Part shown: positions 34,168 to 47,225 of the stretch, piece after piece
How positions within the stretch are numbered: position 1 is the stretch's first letter
How the letters are laid out: every line of letters begins with the position of its first letter
Assembly (NCBI GenBank): GCA_030411725.1
Contig: MU839833.1
Coordinates: 1,736,001-1,800,000, forward strand
Source: Echria macrotheca
Lineage: Eukaryota; Ascomycota; Sordariomycetes; Sordariales; Schizotheciaceae
Reading direction: 5' to 3'
DNA length: 64,000 nucleotides
Translations under genes and position numbers: made by a program
Notes under the pieces: model-generated
Seen by the model: only the letters and a program-made list of their open reading frames with translations
Databases searched by the model: none
Told to the model about the DNA's origin: nothing

Positions 34168-35524
34168 TTAGTCCAGAGACATGGAACCTGGATCATCGTC
34201 TTCGGCCTCCTCGGTATAAACATCCGTTGCTGATGATTTAGACTGCGACTTGATGGTGCTGCTGCGCCTTCGCGCATGGTTGTCCATCAAGATTTGGCCG
34301 CCTCCCTTTCTCCCAAAAAAGTCCTCGGTCCGGATGCCGCGCAGGTCGTCGGGGTTGACATGTGCCATGGAACCGCCAGCCGCCCGCCGCTCACGTATAT
34401 ACTCCCTCACCGGTACCATGGCAGCGTCGCGACAAGCCTCCTTGATATCGCTGCCTGACATGCCTGCTGTGACCTTGGCGATATAGTCGAGATCGAATTC
34501 TGGGTCTCGTTTCGTCTCGCCAAGCACTAGCTGCAAGATGCGACGCCGTTGCTCTGGGCCTGGAAGTGGGACTGGGAATTTCTTGGGCATTCTCCTGAGG
34601 ATGGCCTCGTCGATATCGTTGATTCTGTTTGTCGCGCCCAGCACAACTATCCTCGATGGCACACCGGCAGCGTTAGTGGATGTAAGACCGTCCCAAAGCG
34701 TCATGAACCTGGTGACAAGTTAGTAGGAGTGGCGGTCAAGGGAGATATAACGAACTCGGCTTTCACCATGCCACTGGCTTCGTGCTCCCCGCTCCTGCGG
34801 GTCCCCAGGACGGCATCAATCTCGTCGATAAAAATGATGGCAGGCTGCAGCTTGTGCGCCAGCGAAAAGACGGCCCGCACGAGTTTGTTGGAATCTCCGT
34901 ACCACTTCTCCGTCAGGGTCGAGATATGGAGGTTGATGAAGGAAGCTCCGCTTTCGTGGGCCACAGCCTTGGCCAGCATCGTCTTGCCGCATCCAGGCGG
35001 CCCGTAGAGCAGCACACCCGATGGGGCCGATAGGAGCGGCCCACCATGGGAGTAGAGATGCGGCATCGTCAAGGGGTAGATGATGGCCTCCTTGAGCTCC
35101 TCGATGATATCCTCCAGACCGCCCACGTCGGCAAAGCCTACCGGGATGTCCTCTGGGGCGACAACCTCGAGTGCCACCTGGTTCTCGTACTCGTTAAGCA
35201 CCATGGTATCCATTTTGGACGTGTGGTGGGAGCCATCGCTGCCGTCTTCGCCCTCGCCCTCGCCGGGGGGTCCTCTCCGTAACCTTCGTATCCTCTGCAG
35301 GTTTGCCTCCGCCTTGAGTCTCGCCTGTTCGTGCTTCTCGCGGTCCGGGTCGACAAGCTTCGCGAGGTAGGGGCCGACGAGGTCGCGGAAGATGAAGTAG
35401 GCTGATACTGTCTACAGACGGTGTTAGCGCCACACTCTGGTTGCAGATTGGAGAGCCGTCGACCTACGCTAGCGACGATGACCAGTCCAGAGACAAAGTC
35501 CCTGTATCGTTTTTGGTCGCTCAT
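34168..35524 (-). CDS. MSP1: AAA ATPase Msp1, mitochondrial outer-membrane protein extractase
   Basis: Pulls mislocalised tail-anchored proteins out of the mitochondrial outer (and peroxisomal) membrane. Exons 35524-35468, 35411-34756 and 34708-34168; product 417 residues. Intron 1 (56 nt) falls inside the single N-terminal membrane anchor FVSGLVIVAS/TVSAYFIF. Intron 2 (47 nt) uses a weak GTTCGT donor with an ACTAAC branch and restores MVKAEF/MTLWDGL. The AAA domain has Walker A GPPGCGKT (156-163), pore-loop region TEKWYGDSNKLV, Walker B IIFIDEID (211-218), GATNRIND and arginine finger RRMPKKF. The N-linker is Arg/Glu-rich with a GEGEGEDGSDG insert. Confidence 0.94.
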
Positions 35525-36133
35525 GATGCGCCAATTTTGCGCGGGTCTAAAAGGTGATTAGAATGCCCTTGGGCACAGTGTCGCTGGGTCTTGGTTGTTA
35601 AGTCGAGGTACGCGGCAGGCTTGTGAAGATGTGCAGGGAAGTACGCCACTGTGGCTGGGGGAGATGTGGACAGCTGCTATTGGCTGGTTGCAGCAACACT
35701 TCGGTTCAAATGCTTCTGAAGAGATAGAATGAATCAAAATAGGGATTTGAAGGTTAATTAGTGTACATTTTGGACCGGTCTAGGTAAAAATTGTGAATCT
35801 GAACTGGTGGTCCGGTTGATTCGCAAATGCAGCGTAGCAAGGGAAGGTACCGAGTTCGCCGAGGCACGGGGGACCAGATTGTTTGACCTCAGCCACAGCT
35901 GGCCCCAAAGCTTGGCGCGACGTGCGGGCGATCCACCCGTGGGGGACTGCCCCGCGCGGATTTGTTTACTTCCTGGCGCGGCAACCTCTCGTCCCGCCAG
36001 ATCCAATCCTCCATCAACCCTCAGGACACGCACGCGCGCAAAAAGCGCGTCATAACTGACGACTCCACCTGCAACAGCATTTGCAATTGACAAACCCCAC
36101 CAACTCCAATCGATTTCCGCGTGCTTCTATCCG
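35525..36133. promoter_or_regulatory. Divergent promoter region MSP1 / PCS1
   Basis: 609 bases between outward-facing starts. No clear TATA box or repeat. No gene seen. Confidence 0.4.
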
Positions 36134-37731
36134 ATGTTGAGGGCCAAAGTCGCGCCGCGCGGAGGAAATTTGTTAGGGTTCGTGGATTCGGATTCGGAGG
36201 ACGGACTGGGCGGGACCACATTCAGCTCCGTCGCGAAAAAAACAAAACCTACCGTCAAGAAACAGCCTCTCAGTGCAGCCATGGCTCCTGCAACGAAAGC
36301 CGGACGCGGCCGCGCCGCCGCGAACAAAGTCACCAAGCCGGCGCCAGCGTCCAAAACCACGGCCGCGACGCGTCGCAACAACGAGCGAATCGCCGCCGCT
36401 GCTGAGGCAGCCATGGAAGACGACGAATCCCGCGATGCGCTGGTAGAAAAATCAACGAACGCGCAGCCGAAGGCGACTGGTCGGGGACGGAAGAAGGCGG
36501 CTGCGGTAGAGAAGGAGGACGACGATATCGAGATGGAGGATGTCGCGGAAGAACCAGCCAAGCCCAAGGCGACGCGCGGGCGTCCAAAGAAGGCGGCCGG
36601 CGGGAGTGAGGCGACCGAGGCAGTACAGACGGCGCGAGCGCCCATGGGGAGGAAGCCGGCGACCAAGCGAGGCCAGGTCGTTGCAGCAGCAGCCGTCGAT
36701 GAGAGCGAGATCCCCGAGACGCAGCCGCAGGTTTATCAGAGCGAGATGGACGAAGACGAGCCCGTGGGGGATCTGCCGACGCGCCAGACTGATATCGTGG
36801 AGCCCAGCCGGATCGAGATGTCAAGTCCGCTGAAACGACCGCAGTATTCGTCCTCGTCGGAAGGCGGTGGTGAACCGGCGCTGCGCCGTCGACTGGGGGA
36901 GATGACGCAGAAATACGAGACGCTGGAACAAAAATACCGCGATCTGCGAGATGTGGCCGTTAGGGAAGCCGAGCGCAACTTTGATCGTCTGAAGAAGCAG
37001 TCTGAGGAGAGGGCGAAAGGTAGGCTCTCCTGCCAAACGAAAGGACTCCATGACTAACTCGCCGCGCAGCCGCCGAACAGCTAATCGCGAGCCTCAAGAG
37101 CGAACTCGCCGCGAAAAAGGAGGAGGCCAAAGAAGTCGTCCACCTAAAGAAGCAGCTCGAGCAGACCGAAAGCAAGTCCGAAGACCTCGAGGCGCGCGTG
37201 ACAGCCCTCACCACGTCTCTATCCGACTCCAAGACGGAAATCAAAGCTCTCAACATGAAACTCAGCGCCGCCCGCTCCGTCGAGGCGCCGACCAAGGTAC
37301 CCGGCAGCGTGGTCAAGGGAGGAGGCGCAACAAAAGGTCTCCTCGGCGCCGACGCCCAGCCAAACAACGTCTCGGCCCTCGTGACCTACCGGCTCAAGGA
37401 GAACCTCTACTCCGACCTCACGGGTCTGATCGTCCGGGGCGCGAAGCGCGAGAACGGCGAGGACGTGTATGATTGTCTCCAGACCGGGCGGAACGGGACA
37501 CTCCACTTCAAACTCACCGTCCCCAGCGACGCCAGCGCCGAAAACTTCGACGACGCCCAGACCTTCTACACGCCCCACCTCGAGCCGAAGCGCGATCGCG
37601 ACCTGATCTCCATCCTCCCCGACTTTCTCGTCGAGCCGATCGGGTTCGCGCGCCGGGACACGAGCAAGTTTTATTCGCGCGTGCTGAAGGCGTTGAATGA
37701 TCCCATCGTGTTTGATGATGACGATGAGTAG
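36134..37731 (+). CDS. pcs1: Monopolin complex subunit Csm1/Pcs1
   Basis: Kinetochore/nucleolar clamp protein; Pcs1 with Mde4 in fission yeast prevents merotelic attachment, and Csm1 with Lrs4 in budding yeast co-orients sister kinetochores and acts at rDNA. Exons 36134-37019 and 37070-37731; 50-nt intron (GTAGGC, ACTAAC, GCAG); product 515 residues. Three parts are visible. First is a long basic, disordered N-terminus with GRGRKK and RGRPKK AT-hook-like motifs. Next is a coiled coil (about residues 255-375) that the intron splits. Last is a globular RWD-like C-terminus with ENLYSDLTGLIVRGAKR, YDCLQTGRNGTLHFKL and LPDFLVEPIGFARRD. It ends in an acidic DDDDE. Confidence 0.9.
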
Positions 37732-38917
37732 AGGAGAGGATAGATACCGCCTTCCCTTTTTTTTTCTTCCTCTTGAGATCGGAGTAGTAGTATATGCAGC
37801 ATACCGTTCCGTTCCTGGGGGGTGGTGGAGGTATATAATGCTGTTGTTGTTTTTGGTATCACCATAGCTTAGGAGTCGGTGCTGACGATGGGACGGAGTA
37901 ATGAGGATGGATTGGATTGGATTGGTCGGTCGGTCGGTTGGTTGGTTGGGCTGGCTGGCTGGCTGGCTTGTTTGTTTGACATATGGCGTAGCAATTGCAT
38001 CCCCTGAATTTTTCTGCTTATGATCATGAATCTCGTCTTGGTATATACTGCCTACAAAGTTACACCCGGCCAGGAGGAGAGTCCCCAGCCCTGTCGTCTA
38101 TCTACAAGAACCCGCGCAGTTGGGGGGTTATACAAAGGACCAGTACCCGATTAAGTTCCGTCTCTCACAGGTTTCGACCTCCTCAGTCGGTCGGTCGTGT
38201 CCTGTCCCGCGTCTATCCTCTAAATCGGCACGCAGTCGTTCGTCTTCTTCGCGAACTCGTCGGTACTACCGAAGCCTTCTTCTTCGTCCTCGCCTTGCGC
38301 AAACAATATAGACATTAACAGCCAGCCTCCTCAACACCAGCCGGTATCCCACACACACATAGACACAACACACACACACAAGTAACCACCCAGGGTCAAT
38401 CCCCAGACAATATATCCAATCCCAAGCGATTCCGGCCTGTCCTGTCATCATGCCACGCGCTGACACAGGACTTCCCCAGTACGAGAAACGCTCGAAATAA
38501 AGCCCACAATGCAAATGCTGCAGCCACAAACCGGAAAAAGTGGTGTGAATGACGAAAAAGAAACCCGAGGACGCCGTCCGTGCAAACCCAAAATAGTTCC
38601 GCAGCCAAAACCTTCAAGCCGCTCCCCCCATTCGAAGATGGTATCGAGAAGAATGCCGTCATCGAAAGAGTCGTCATGATGTTTCGCTTCCCACTGTCCG
38701 AAATGACACTACTGGGCCTCCCGCCGAGCCTCGAGATCATCTGGTTCGACCCATTATATATATACAAGGGATAAAGTGGACGGGGGTACCAGAAGCTGCG
38801 CAACGTAAACGCGAAAGGGTATCAAAAAGAGAAGTCTAAGCTCGATGCGTGCTCGCACAAAGAGATATGCGCCGCCCACAACGCCAAAATGCTGCATCAC
38901 GTCCCGGAAGCTCCTGG
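37732..38917. other. PCS1 / BST1 convergent spacer
   Basis: 1.2 kb between convergent stop codons. It contains a tetranucleotide repeat tract (listed separately) and short CA and TATATA runs near 38350 and 38755. No supported gene. Confidence 0.4.
37905..37978. repeat. Compound GGATT / CGGT / TTGG / GGCT microsatellite
   Basis: About four GGATT units pass into three TCGG units, then GGTT units, about five GGCT units and finally TTTG units. The gradual change of unit suggests expansion by slippage with substitution. Confidence 0.8.
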
Positions 38918-41900
38918 CTATGGCTCTTTGCCTCGTTTGCGATCATCGACGTTGCCCTCGTACAGGTACAGGGAGCTGAATCCTGAGAACGGCCATGAAT
39001 CGGCGGTTGCGTGGACGAGAACAAGCCAGGCAACTACCAGATTGACCAGGTAATGCAACATGTAGGCATACGAGACACCGTAGACAGCGGCATAGATGGA
39101 TATGCCAAAGAGCAGGACGCTGGTAAAGTGGCGGAAACGACTGCTCACACGCGGTATCATTTTTCCGGTTGTCAGTGTTTCGACAAGGACGATAAAGGGC
39201 ATGATGGAGAGGACGTTGTGGTGTGATGAGAATGGCGTGAGCCACTGGACGGCAAGGTTGTGAACCCAGACCACCAGTGTCGGCATGTTGATGGGGAGGA
39301 TCCAGAGCATCAGGACCAAGAGCGAGTGGACGTAGTTGTAAAAGTTGGAGTTAGCCGTTGACCGGAGCTCAGAGGCAATGCGCTGGGCCCGGACCGTCGT
39401 TGTCAGCTGGACCAGGCACGCAACGAGGTAGGCAAACTGGTAGGGAATAAAGGTGGAGACCAAGAACAGCAGGATAGCGGTAATGGCCATCCGACGACGT
39501 GGCGAGGAGGACAGAAACGCGGATGGTGGACCTGTTTTCCTCCGGTCATCGTTACGGACCCAGCCTGGACGGAAACTCAGCAGCCCAAAAGCCGCGCCCA
39601 GAACGAATGTGAGGGCGAGAGTGATGTAGTTGAGGACCGTGCAGACACCGATGCAGATCAGCCCTATGAGGGGGATGAGGAACCAGAAAAAGGGATCTTG
39701 GGTTCCAATAAGCAAGTCGTTCTGATGAAAGTCGATGACCGACGTCGTGCTGTTCTTCCAGTGCCAGAAGCTCGCATTCCCTGCCGGTGTGGGATTGCCC
39801 GTTGAGATAGATAGGATGGTGAGCGAAGCAAGCATCAGCGGGATAGACTGCTTTAGACACATGTCCAAGCTCTCCGAGAAGGACACAAAGACGCCGGTCG
39901 TGTCGTAGATGCGGAACTGCTTCCGCAGAACCATGGCAACCACGAGCAACGGGAAGGCCGCAAAGACGGTACGGTACCGCATGTAAAGCTTCCCCAAGCT
40001 CCCCATGACGTCAATGCTCAGTTTGACGTTAATATTGGAGTCGCATGTCGGGTCGGTCCAGAACTGGAAGCTGAGACCGTCCCCAGCCGAACGTCTCGTA
40101 AGAGGCGGGGGCACGTAGGGCGCAACCCCGTGCAGACTGACCATGACCTTCCTAGCGTTGACGAAATACTTGGACTCGTATGGCTCGGTCAGGTACTGCC
40201 GCAGGAGCGGAGCGAAGAGCTCCCCGTTGCGTCCACAATTTTGAGCGCCAATCTCGAGATTGTACGCAAGAAGGCTCGACTGCAGCGAGGGGACCTTGAC
40301 CTCGACCATCATGGGTCGTGCGGCCGGGAGACGGAGCTTCATGCCGAACCAAAGCAGGCTGCGAAGACTAATGTGTCTCGTCCGGTGAGACTGCGTGTGG
40401 TCGCTGAACTCGGCAATCACAAACCCGGGCGTAGGCACCATCGCCTTGTCCACCACAGCGACAAACTGGTACTCGGAGATCTCGTCTAGCTCGTACTGGA
40501 GGAAGGAAAATGGCGGAATCTCCCTCTCGTGCTCGGAGAAGAACGGGTAGCGCGTGGCCCGAGTCGAAGCGGGCAAAGCGATGACGTCCGAGGCAGCGTT
40601 CTTGCAGGTGAGTCTGGTGGAAGCAGTAGCGTCGGCCGAGAAATCGATGTGGCTTGCAAAAACGGTACCTGCCTGGCCAGCCTGGAGCGGATATACGCTA
40701 CAAAACAAGACCTCCAGCCGGCCGTTATCTCCCGGGCTATCCAGGCTCTGGTCAGTGAGGAGGGTGAACCGTTTGCGGCCCGGAGATCCTGGTGGCGGGA
40801 TGGGAAGCAGATGGGCTCGCGCGGTCCCGCTCGACCCCAGTTGCTTCAGCACCAGGCGCTCCCCTTGCGCAATGATAGAATTCGAATTGTCCTCGAGCGT
40901 GAGCAAAGTGGTGGGATCCTTGAGAGGCACCGTTTTCTCCGCCACTGACTCCATGCCTGTTAGGAACCACCTCTTGAAAACCCTCATGCGCTCCGCTCTC
41001 GGTTTCGTCTGCGTCGCCCGGTTGACATCGACCACATCAAAGATGGCGCGCGTGATGACCTTTCGGAACTGGTCGCACCAAAGAATGGCTTGGTGATCCA
41101 TGCTCGTCCATACGTTCGGCACTGTCGTGGTAAACGCGGTGAATCCGTGCGTATCTGGGACCAGAGACTCGACGCTCGCGTAGTCGGAGGGTACAACCGT
41201 GTCGAGGCCGCCCCCGGCAATGGATACTAGGGTGACATGCCACAATGGGTTGTTATTTGCCCACTGTTGCGAGTAGGCATGTCTCCAGTAGTCGTTGATA
41301 TCCTGATAGATCTTAACGATCTGCCCATCAAAAGATACTGGCGGTCGAGCATGAGGGGCAGACATGGTGACAATGGTATTGATCGAGTTCGACTGGTAAT
41401 TTGGCATGATAAGCATGGTCCGCGCGACGATGCCGCCCATCGAATGTCCTAGGACGATAACGGACGTCGGGTCGGGAAGATCGGGGTCTCTGTCTGAGAT
41501 GCGCGGGTCGAGATACAGCGATAGGATATACCGAATCGCCTCGTTTAGGTATTCAGCCTGGTCCAGCATGGTCTGCCCGTGGAAAGCAGTAATGTCCTCG
41601 TTAAAATCGACCGTGAAGAAATCTAAGCTCCGCACGCCAGATCTGACGGTGTTCTCGTCGTGTTGCAAGACATCATGGAAGTAATTGGCTGCCTCGGCGG
41701 CAATGGGGCGCACTTGCTTGTAGCTTCCAGCGTTTCCGGGGATGAAGAGAACCGGGACGCCTCGAACCTATGGCAAACTCGGTCAGCAAACCAGATATCC
41801 ATCAGGAGAGCCCATCCATACCTTTGTGCCATGATCAATGCCTTGCTCGCGGTAGAGATAGAGCGAGTACTTGCTGGCGAACCGCGTGTGCTCGGTGTCG

Positions 41901-42412
41901 AAGTCGTCGAGGCGGGCATACGAAGGCCGCATGTACGACATGCGACAACCCTTTGGATCGAGCTGTCGGGTTACCGAGGAGTGAAGAACGGCGATCAAGA
42001 CTCCGATGCCGAGGAGGGAAACGATGAGGGTTGGAAGGGTGATGGCCCAGGGGCTTCGCAATCGCAGCCGGCGCCCCGTCAGCCTCGTCTCCTGGGACTT
42101 TTCCATCTCTTTGGCTTGTGCTCCGTTCGCGGGCAGCAGCGACGGCGTTGAACTCGGATGCGCAGGAGCTGCAGAATTGTCTATCGGTCCATCGCGGGGA
42201 TCCGACGGTTTCCAATTGACGCTGCTGGAGCGGCGACTTCGCGCGGGGGGTGGTCGCTTGTCGGTGCTGCGGCGGCGGTCGACCCGGGAGGACTGACTGG
42301 GCGTGGCAGCGGACCTGGAATCGAAGGCGGGCGGGTTGAGGAGCGAATTGACGTGAGGAGCCTCGACAGGAGAAGTATCACCGTCTTCGGACCCAGACGA
42401 ACGCCTCCTCAT
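38918..42412 (-). CDS. bst1: GPI inositol-deacylase Bst1 (PGAP1 family)
   Basis: ER membrane lipase that removes the inositol acyl chain from GPI-anchored proteins before export, also linked to ER quality control. Exons 42412-41822 and 41767-38918; 54-nt intron (GTATGG, ATAG); product 1146 residues. The start is ATG 42412 (MRRRSSGSEDGD); upstream codons lack an ATG. A basic cytosolic tail precedes the first helix ITLPTLIVSLLGIGVLIAVL (about 142-161). The lipase block GTK/VRGVPVLFIPGNAGSYKQ spans the intron, and the nucleophile is in GHSMGG (Ser about 306). Later come a lumenal beta-rich region and a C-terminal cluster of about seven hydrophobic helices. It is divergent from PMS1 across 2.6 kb. 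Confidence 0.94.
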
Positions 42413-44987
42413 TCCAGGGGAGGTGGTGCGAGACCTCTGCCACGGGACGTGTGGCACAAGTTGGTGGTGCTCTTGTTTCGGGTTCGGGGCCTGGCCAAGC
42501 GGGAGTCGAGGCGACGATGGGGTTATCAGGCATCGACCGACGGCGCGAATTCCGGATGCTCCAGCCTAGTTCCTCACTTGTTGCCGTTCACGGAAGCAAG
42601 GCTGAGGCCCCAAGCATTCCCCGGCGTGGGAGACCTGAATCAAGGGAAAAAACAATGGGCGTGAGGGCGGGCGTGGACATTGGATGCGTGAGAGGTTGCA
42701 GCGCGCAGCAGGATTCGGGCAAAACCTTCAGCACCCACTCGCTGCAGCACCCCCAATCGCTGCCCACTTGGGGTGCGCCTGCAAATTATCGGCCGTGCCT
42801 TAGCTTGGAAATAAGCGTCCCGCGCTAGCACCAATATGGAGGCCTGTTGATTTTGCGGGTGGATCTCAGCACATTGGGCCCGCCCAGAAGCCACCGGCCA
42901 AGGCCCGTGCCTCCCCTGTCTGCCTGCCTTGCCTGCTTGCTTCCCAAGTGGGGAGGTGCTTGTGGTTCTGGAAACGCCGGAGCTTCGCAGCGTGACCTGA
43001 AAGCTCCACGAGCTCCAATGCAGAACTGGCAGAATCCCGGTTTTCACGAATGCGGCGTCAGAGACACACGGGGATCCCCAGATGTTCAGATGGTCTCAGG
43101 TACTGGAGCCCGCGGATGCGAACAGACACGAGCCGTTTTCAGCGAATGTTTCACGTTCGGAACTGGGGTACGAGTAACGACCGTCAGATGAGGCTCGCAA
43201 CGAACGACGACAAGCTGCCCAGCCATCGCATTATCGCGCAACTGTCTGTTGGGAGAGCAAGAGATAAGTAACCAGCGGCCAGCTATCGGGCGGTTGGCGA
43301 GAGGATCGATGCGACATTTTCCAGCGGCAGGTTTCGGTGCGGGTCACGATATTAACCGTCTAGGTCTGCGGGTTGCAACCGCAACACCAGTTTTACGATG
43401 TGGCATACAGCAAACTTGCAGCCTAACTGTGCCTGGCCAGCCTACTGATGGCTGTCTGCCGCAGCGGCAGCATGGCCCGATCCCCTAGATCCCGTTCTGA
43501 CATGTGCCCTCTAGCATCTACTCCAACAAGCTGACTCTCAGATCCCGACCCGTGGCGGTTCAAAGGAACGCCTGCGGCAGTCAAAAAATCGGACGAAGCC
43601 GTCAGATAAGATGCGCTGCCGGCCGCGGATGGAAGACCTGGACCGCATATCCGGTTTTCCCGCGCGCGGTTATCTCTGAGACTCGATGTCGCGATGATCG
43701 CCGTTATTTTGCCAGCAGCAGCAGATGCGAGCAAGCGATCCCGGAACGCCTGCCAAGCTTCTGAGAGCTGACGCAGCTTTTGGACGAGCATCGGACCGTC
43801 CACTGCAGTAGCGCAGCAGCTATGCTCCAACCAACCTGTGTCCAGCCTGCAGCCTGCACTGCAGATGATGCCACTTCTAGCAACTGGATTCGGCTGCCGT
43901 AGTCGTAAGCCCACCACCTTGGTATGTTCAGCTCCATGGCCATGCATTACCCAGATCTCTCGTTATCGGGAAGCCCCAGCCGAAGGGGAGATAGCAAGAA
44001 GAGGGGTCGAAAGTCGGATATCCCGGTGGTGAACAGGACCGAAAGTCGCAAACCTTCCCGTGCGCCAGGGTCTGGCGGCCGTTTGATACAACCGAAGCTC
44101 AGAGTTATAACGTCATACTAAGAAGGCTGCACGTCGTTTCAGGCCTTGCCCGATTCACTCGTGTTTGATTCTGCCGGGCACGGCTGTTGCCGGAGATATT
44201 AGCAGAGGAACCCGGACCGGTGGAAAAACGACGGCCGCCGCCTGTCTTCCTCCCACAGCCCGCCACTGCAGGTTGATAGAGCTAGCTGCACCTGGGTCAT
44301 CGCGCGATTCTGTCCTCCGTGCTTGGGACTGGCGTTTTAACGAGCAACCGGCACTGCAGGGGTTTGACGTTACCGAGTCAGCTGCGTGGTTGAACCAAGC
44401 TCTCGAGAGCCGCGGCTCAGAGCGTGGGGGACACGTGCTAAAAAAATCGACAACTATCGGAGGGCTGGGGCCGGACTCTTGTTGGCCATCAGTCTAATGT
44501 TCAGCGAGACACATGACTTGTGCTTCTTATGAAAGATCCGGTCGGTTAGTGAAGCCGGATCGCAAGATTGGGTTGGGCGGCCGTGTTGGGTGGACGAAGT
44601 CGTAGGTTCGGGAAGTTCGGTCAAGTTCGTCAGGTGGGGGTGAAGGTACCATTTGGTGCGACACTGTAATATGGCGGTTGGGCCCTGGCAGGTGGTTGGA
44701 CAATTGACAAACGCTGAGAAATGGGTGTGTCGCACTGCAGCCCAGTCCGCTTGGAGGTTGGGAGTTTGTCGAAATGGCCACACATCATGTCTCCAATTGT
44801 CAGTCTCGAGGGCTGTCTGTGGTGTGGCGGGGAAATTTGGCTGCCCATTAAACGCGAGCGCAGGAGGGGCTGCCTTATCGGACGCGGCGACGCGCTTGGG
44901 TCGCGTGCATCGCAATCTGCAAAGTCATCAAACTCATTTCGCCGACGACGATGAAACCGAGACCAGGCTCGGGCCATCACGGGGATT
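42413..44987. other. 2.6-kb divergent intergenic region BST1 / PMS1
   Basis: Unusually long for this window. Several frames on both strands exceed 100 codons, but none shows recognisable motifs or the GC-biased codon use of the neighbours. CTGCAG-containing repeats cluster near 43800-43870. It may hold long leaders, a fast-evolving gene or a non-coding transcript; I cannot tell which. Confidence 0.35.
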
Positions 44988-47190
44988 ATGGCCTCTAGTG
45001 CAACCATCAAGGCCATCGAGTCCAGCACGGTGTGTGGTTCGGCCCTATATTCCCTATTCCCTGCGAGTACTAACAGCAAACAGGTCCACCAGATCCAGTC
45101 GGGCCAAGTCATTGTTGACCTGTGTTCGGTCGCCAAGGAGCTCGTCGAGAATAGCATCGATGCCGGGGCGACCAATATCGGTAGGCTGCTTGTAGTTATG
45201 GGAGAGACGTGAGACGTGAGACTGATGTGGTTCAGAGGTTCGCTTCAAGAATCAAGGTCTCGACGCCATCGAGGTCCAAGATAATGGCTCGGGCATATCG
45301 TCCGAAAACTACGCTTCCATCGCCTTGAAGCATTATACGTCCAAACTAGCTACCTACGATGACCTGTCAACGTTGCAGACGTTTGGGTTCCGGGGCGAGG
45401 CCCTGTCGTCCCTCTCTGCCTTGTCTCGCTTCTCCATCGTGACGTGTACACAGAAGGAGGCCCCGCGGGCGACCAAGCTAGAGTTCGAGACTTCCGGGAA
45501 GCTCAAAGGCACTTCTGTAGTCTCGGGGCAAAAGGGGACCACCGTGTTTGTTGAAGAGCTTTTCCGCACCCTGCCGGTCCGCCGCCGCGAGCTCGAGAGA
45601 AACATCAAGCGAGAATTTGGCAAGGTCATCAGTCTGCTCAACCAGTATGCTTGCGTCCAGACGGGCATCAAGTTTACCGTCTCCCAGCAGCCCACCAAGG
45701 GCAAGCGCGTGGTCATGTTCTCGACCAAGGGAAACCCCACGACCCGAGAGAACATCATCAATGTCTTTGGCGTCAAGACTATGAATGCCTTGATCACGCT
45801 GGATTTGACGCTGCAGCTGACACCTACCGTTGGCATCAAGAAGGGGAAATCGACAGAAGACGGGGCTACTACCGAAGTTCGCATTCTTGGTCATATATCT
45901 CGGCCAACTCACGGAGAAGGCAGACAAACGCCGGACCGTCAAATGTTCTATGTCAACGGGCGACCCTGCGGGCTTCCACAGTTTGCCAAGGTCTTCAACG
46001 AGGTGTATCGCACCTACAATGCCTCTCAGTCGCCGTTTATCTTTGCTGATATCCAGCTGGATACCCATTTATACGATGTCAACGTCAGTCCGGATAAGCG
46101 GACGATTCTGTTGCATGACCAGGGACAGATGCTCGACAACCTTAGAGAGTCGTTGATTGAGCTGTTTGAGACCCAGGATGTCACCATTCCCGTTGCCCAG
46201 ACGCAGTCACAGAAGGGGGGGCCGTTTAAGAGAATGGCAGCCGCTCGAGATGGGACTCCAGCATCGGCAGCTACAAGAAGCAGTATGGGTCCTCCCAGCG
46301 AACCAGGGCCTTCCACCAAAAAAGATGCGAAGCCTCGAGAAGACCATCCGTCTGCAAGCGGCGAGAGGGATGAAGAAGAGGTGGATGATGGCGACGAAGA
46401 GGTCCAGGTGGTGAGACTTTCTCCGCCGTCTAACAAACGCCGCAAACGATTGATGGTGACGGGGTCAACTGCCCACCCAGAAACAACATCATTACTCTCC
46501 CGGTGGCTTGAGAGGAAGTCAGCAGTCCGTGAAAGCGCGGGCGTTTCGGTTCGCTCTAGGGGTAAAAGCTTAGCGGAGGACCAAGCGGAGGACACTGGTG
46601 ACATGTCTGTCGATGCCGACGAGCCCAGCGAGCCCGGGTCCCAGCCTGACTCGCCGGGGGATGAAGATGCTCCAAGTGAGCAGCAGTCACTGGATACTTC
46701 AGATCCGGTTGCAGACAAGAAACCCGAGAGAACCGAGAAGCCAATACCTGCTATCCCTCCACCATCTCAGCCTCCCGCACCAAGATCTACCCTCACATCG
46801 CCCGCCCGTCCGCTCAAACGGCCGGGTCACGAGCTGGCTACAGTAACCATCGGGGATCACGCCATTACGACGGTCATCCGTTCGCCGTCTAAGAGGTTCA
46901 GAACGACACCAGAACCGGAAACTGGCAGCTATCCAACCCTCGGCAGGGACAAGCTGCGCAAGGCTCCGTTGCCATCATTTGGCGGTCGTCTTACCCAACT
47001 GTTTTCTGCGTCGCAGGCAGGCCGTCAAGATGAGGCGGGAAAGCTCGGTGTTACGAAGGATGTAGAAATGGCCGAGGAAGAGGACGAGGACTCTATGTTT
47101 GTGAGCCAGGCGGAAGAGGCCGGCGACGCGGTTGAGGACGAGGAAGAACCGTCAGCGGCAGAGTCTGAAGAAGAGGAGGAGAAGGTGGAG

Positions 47191-47225
<35 letters not shown>

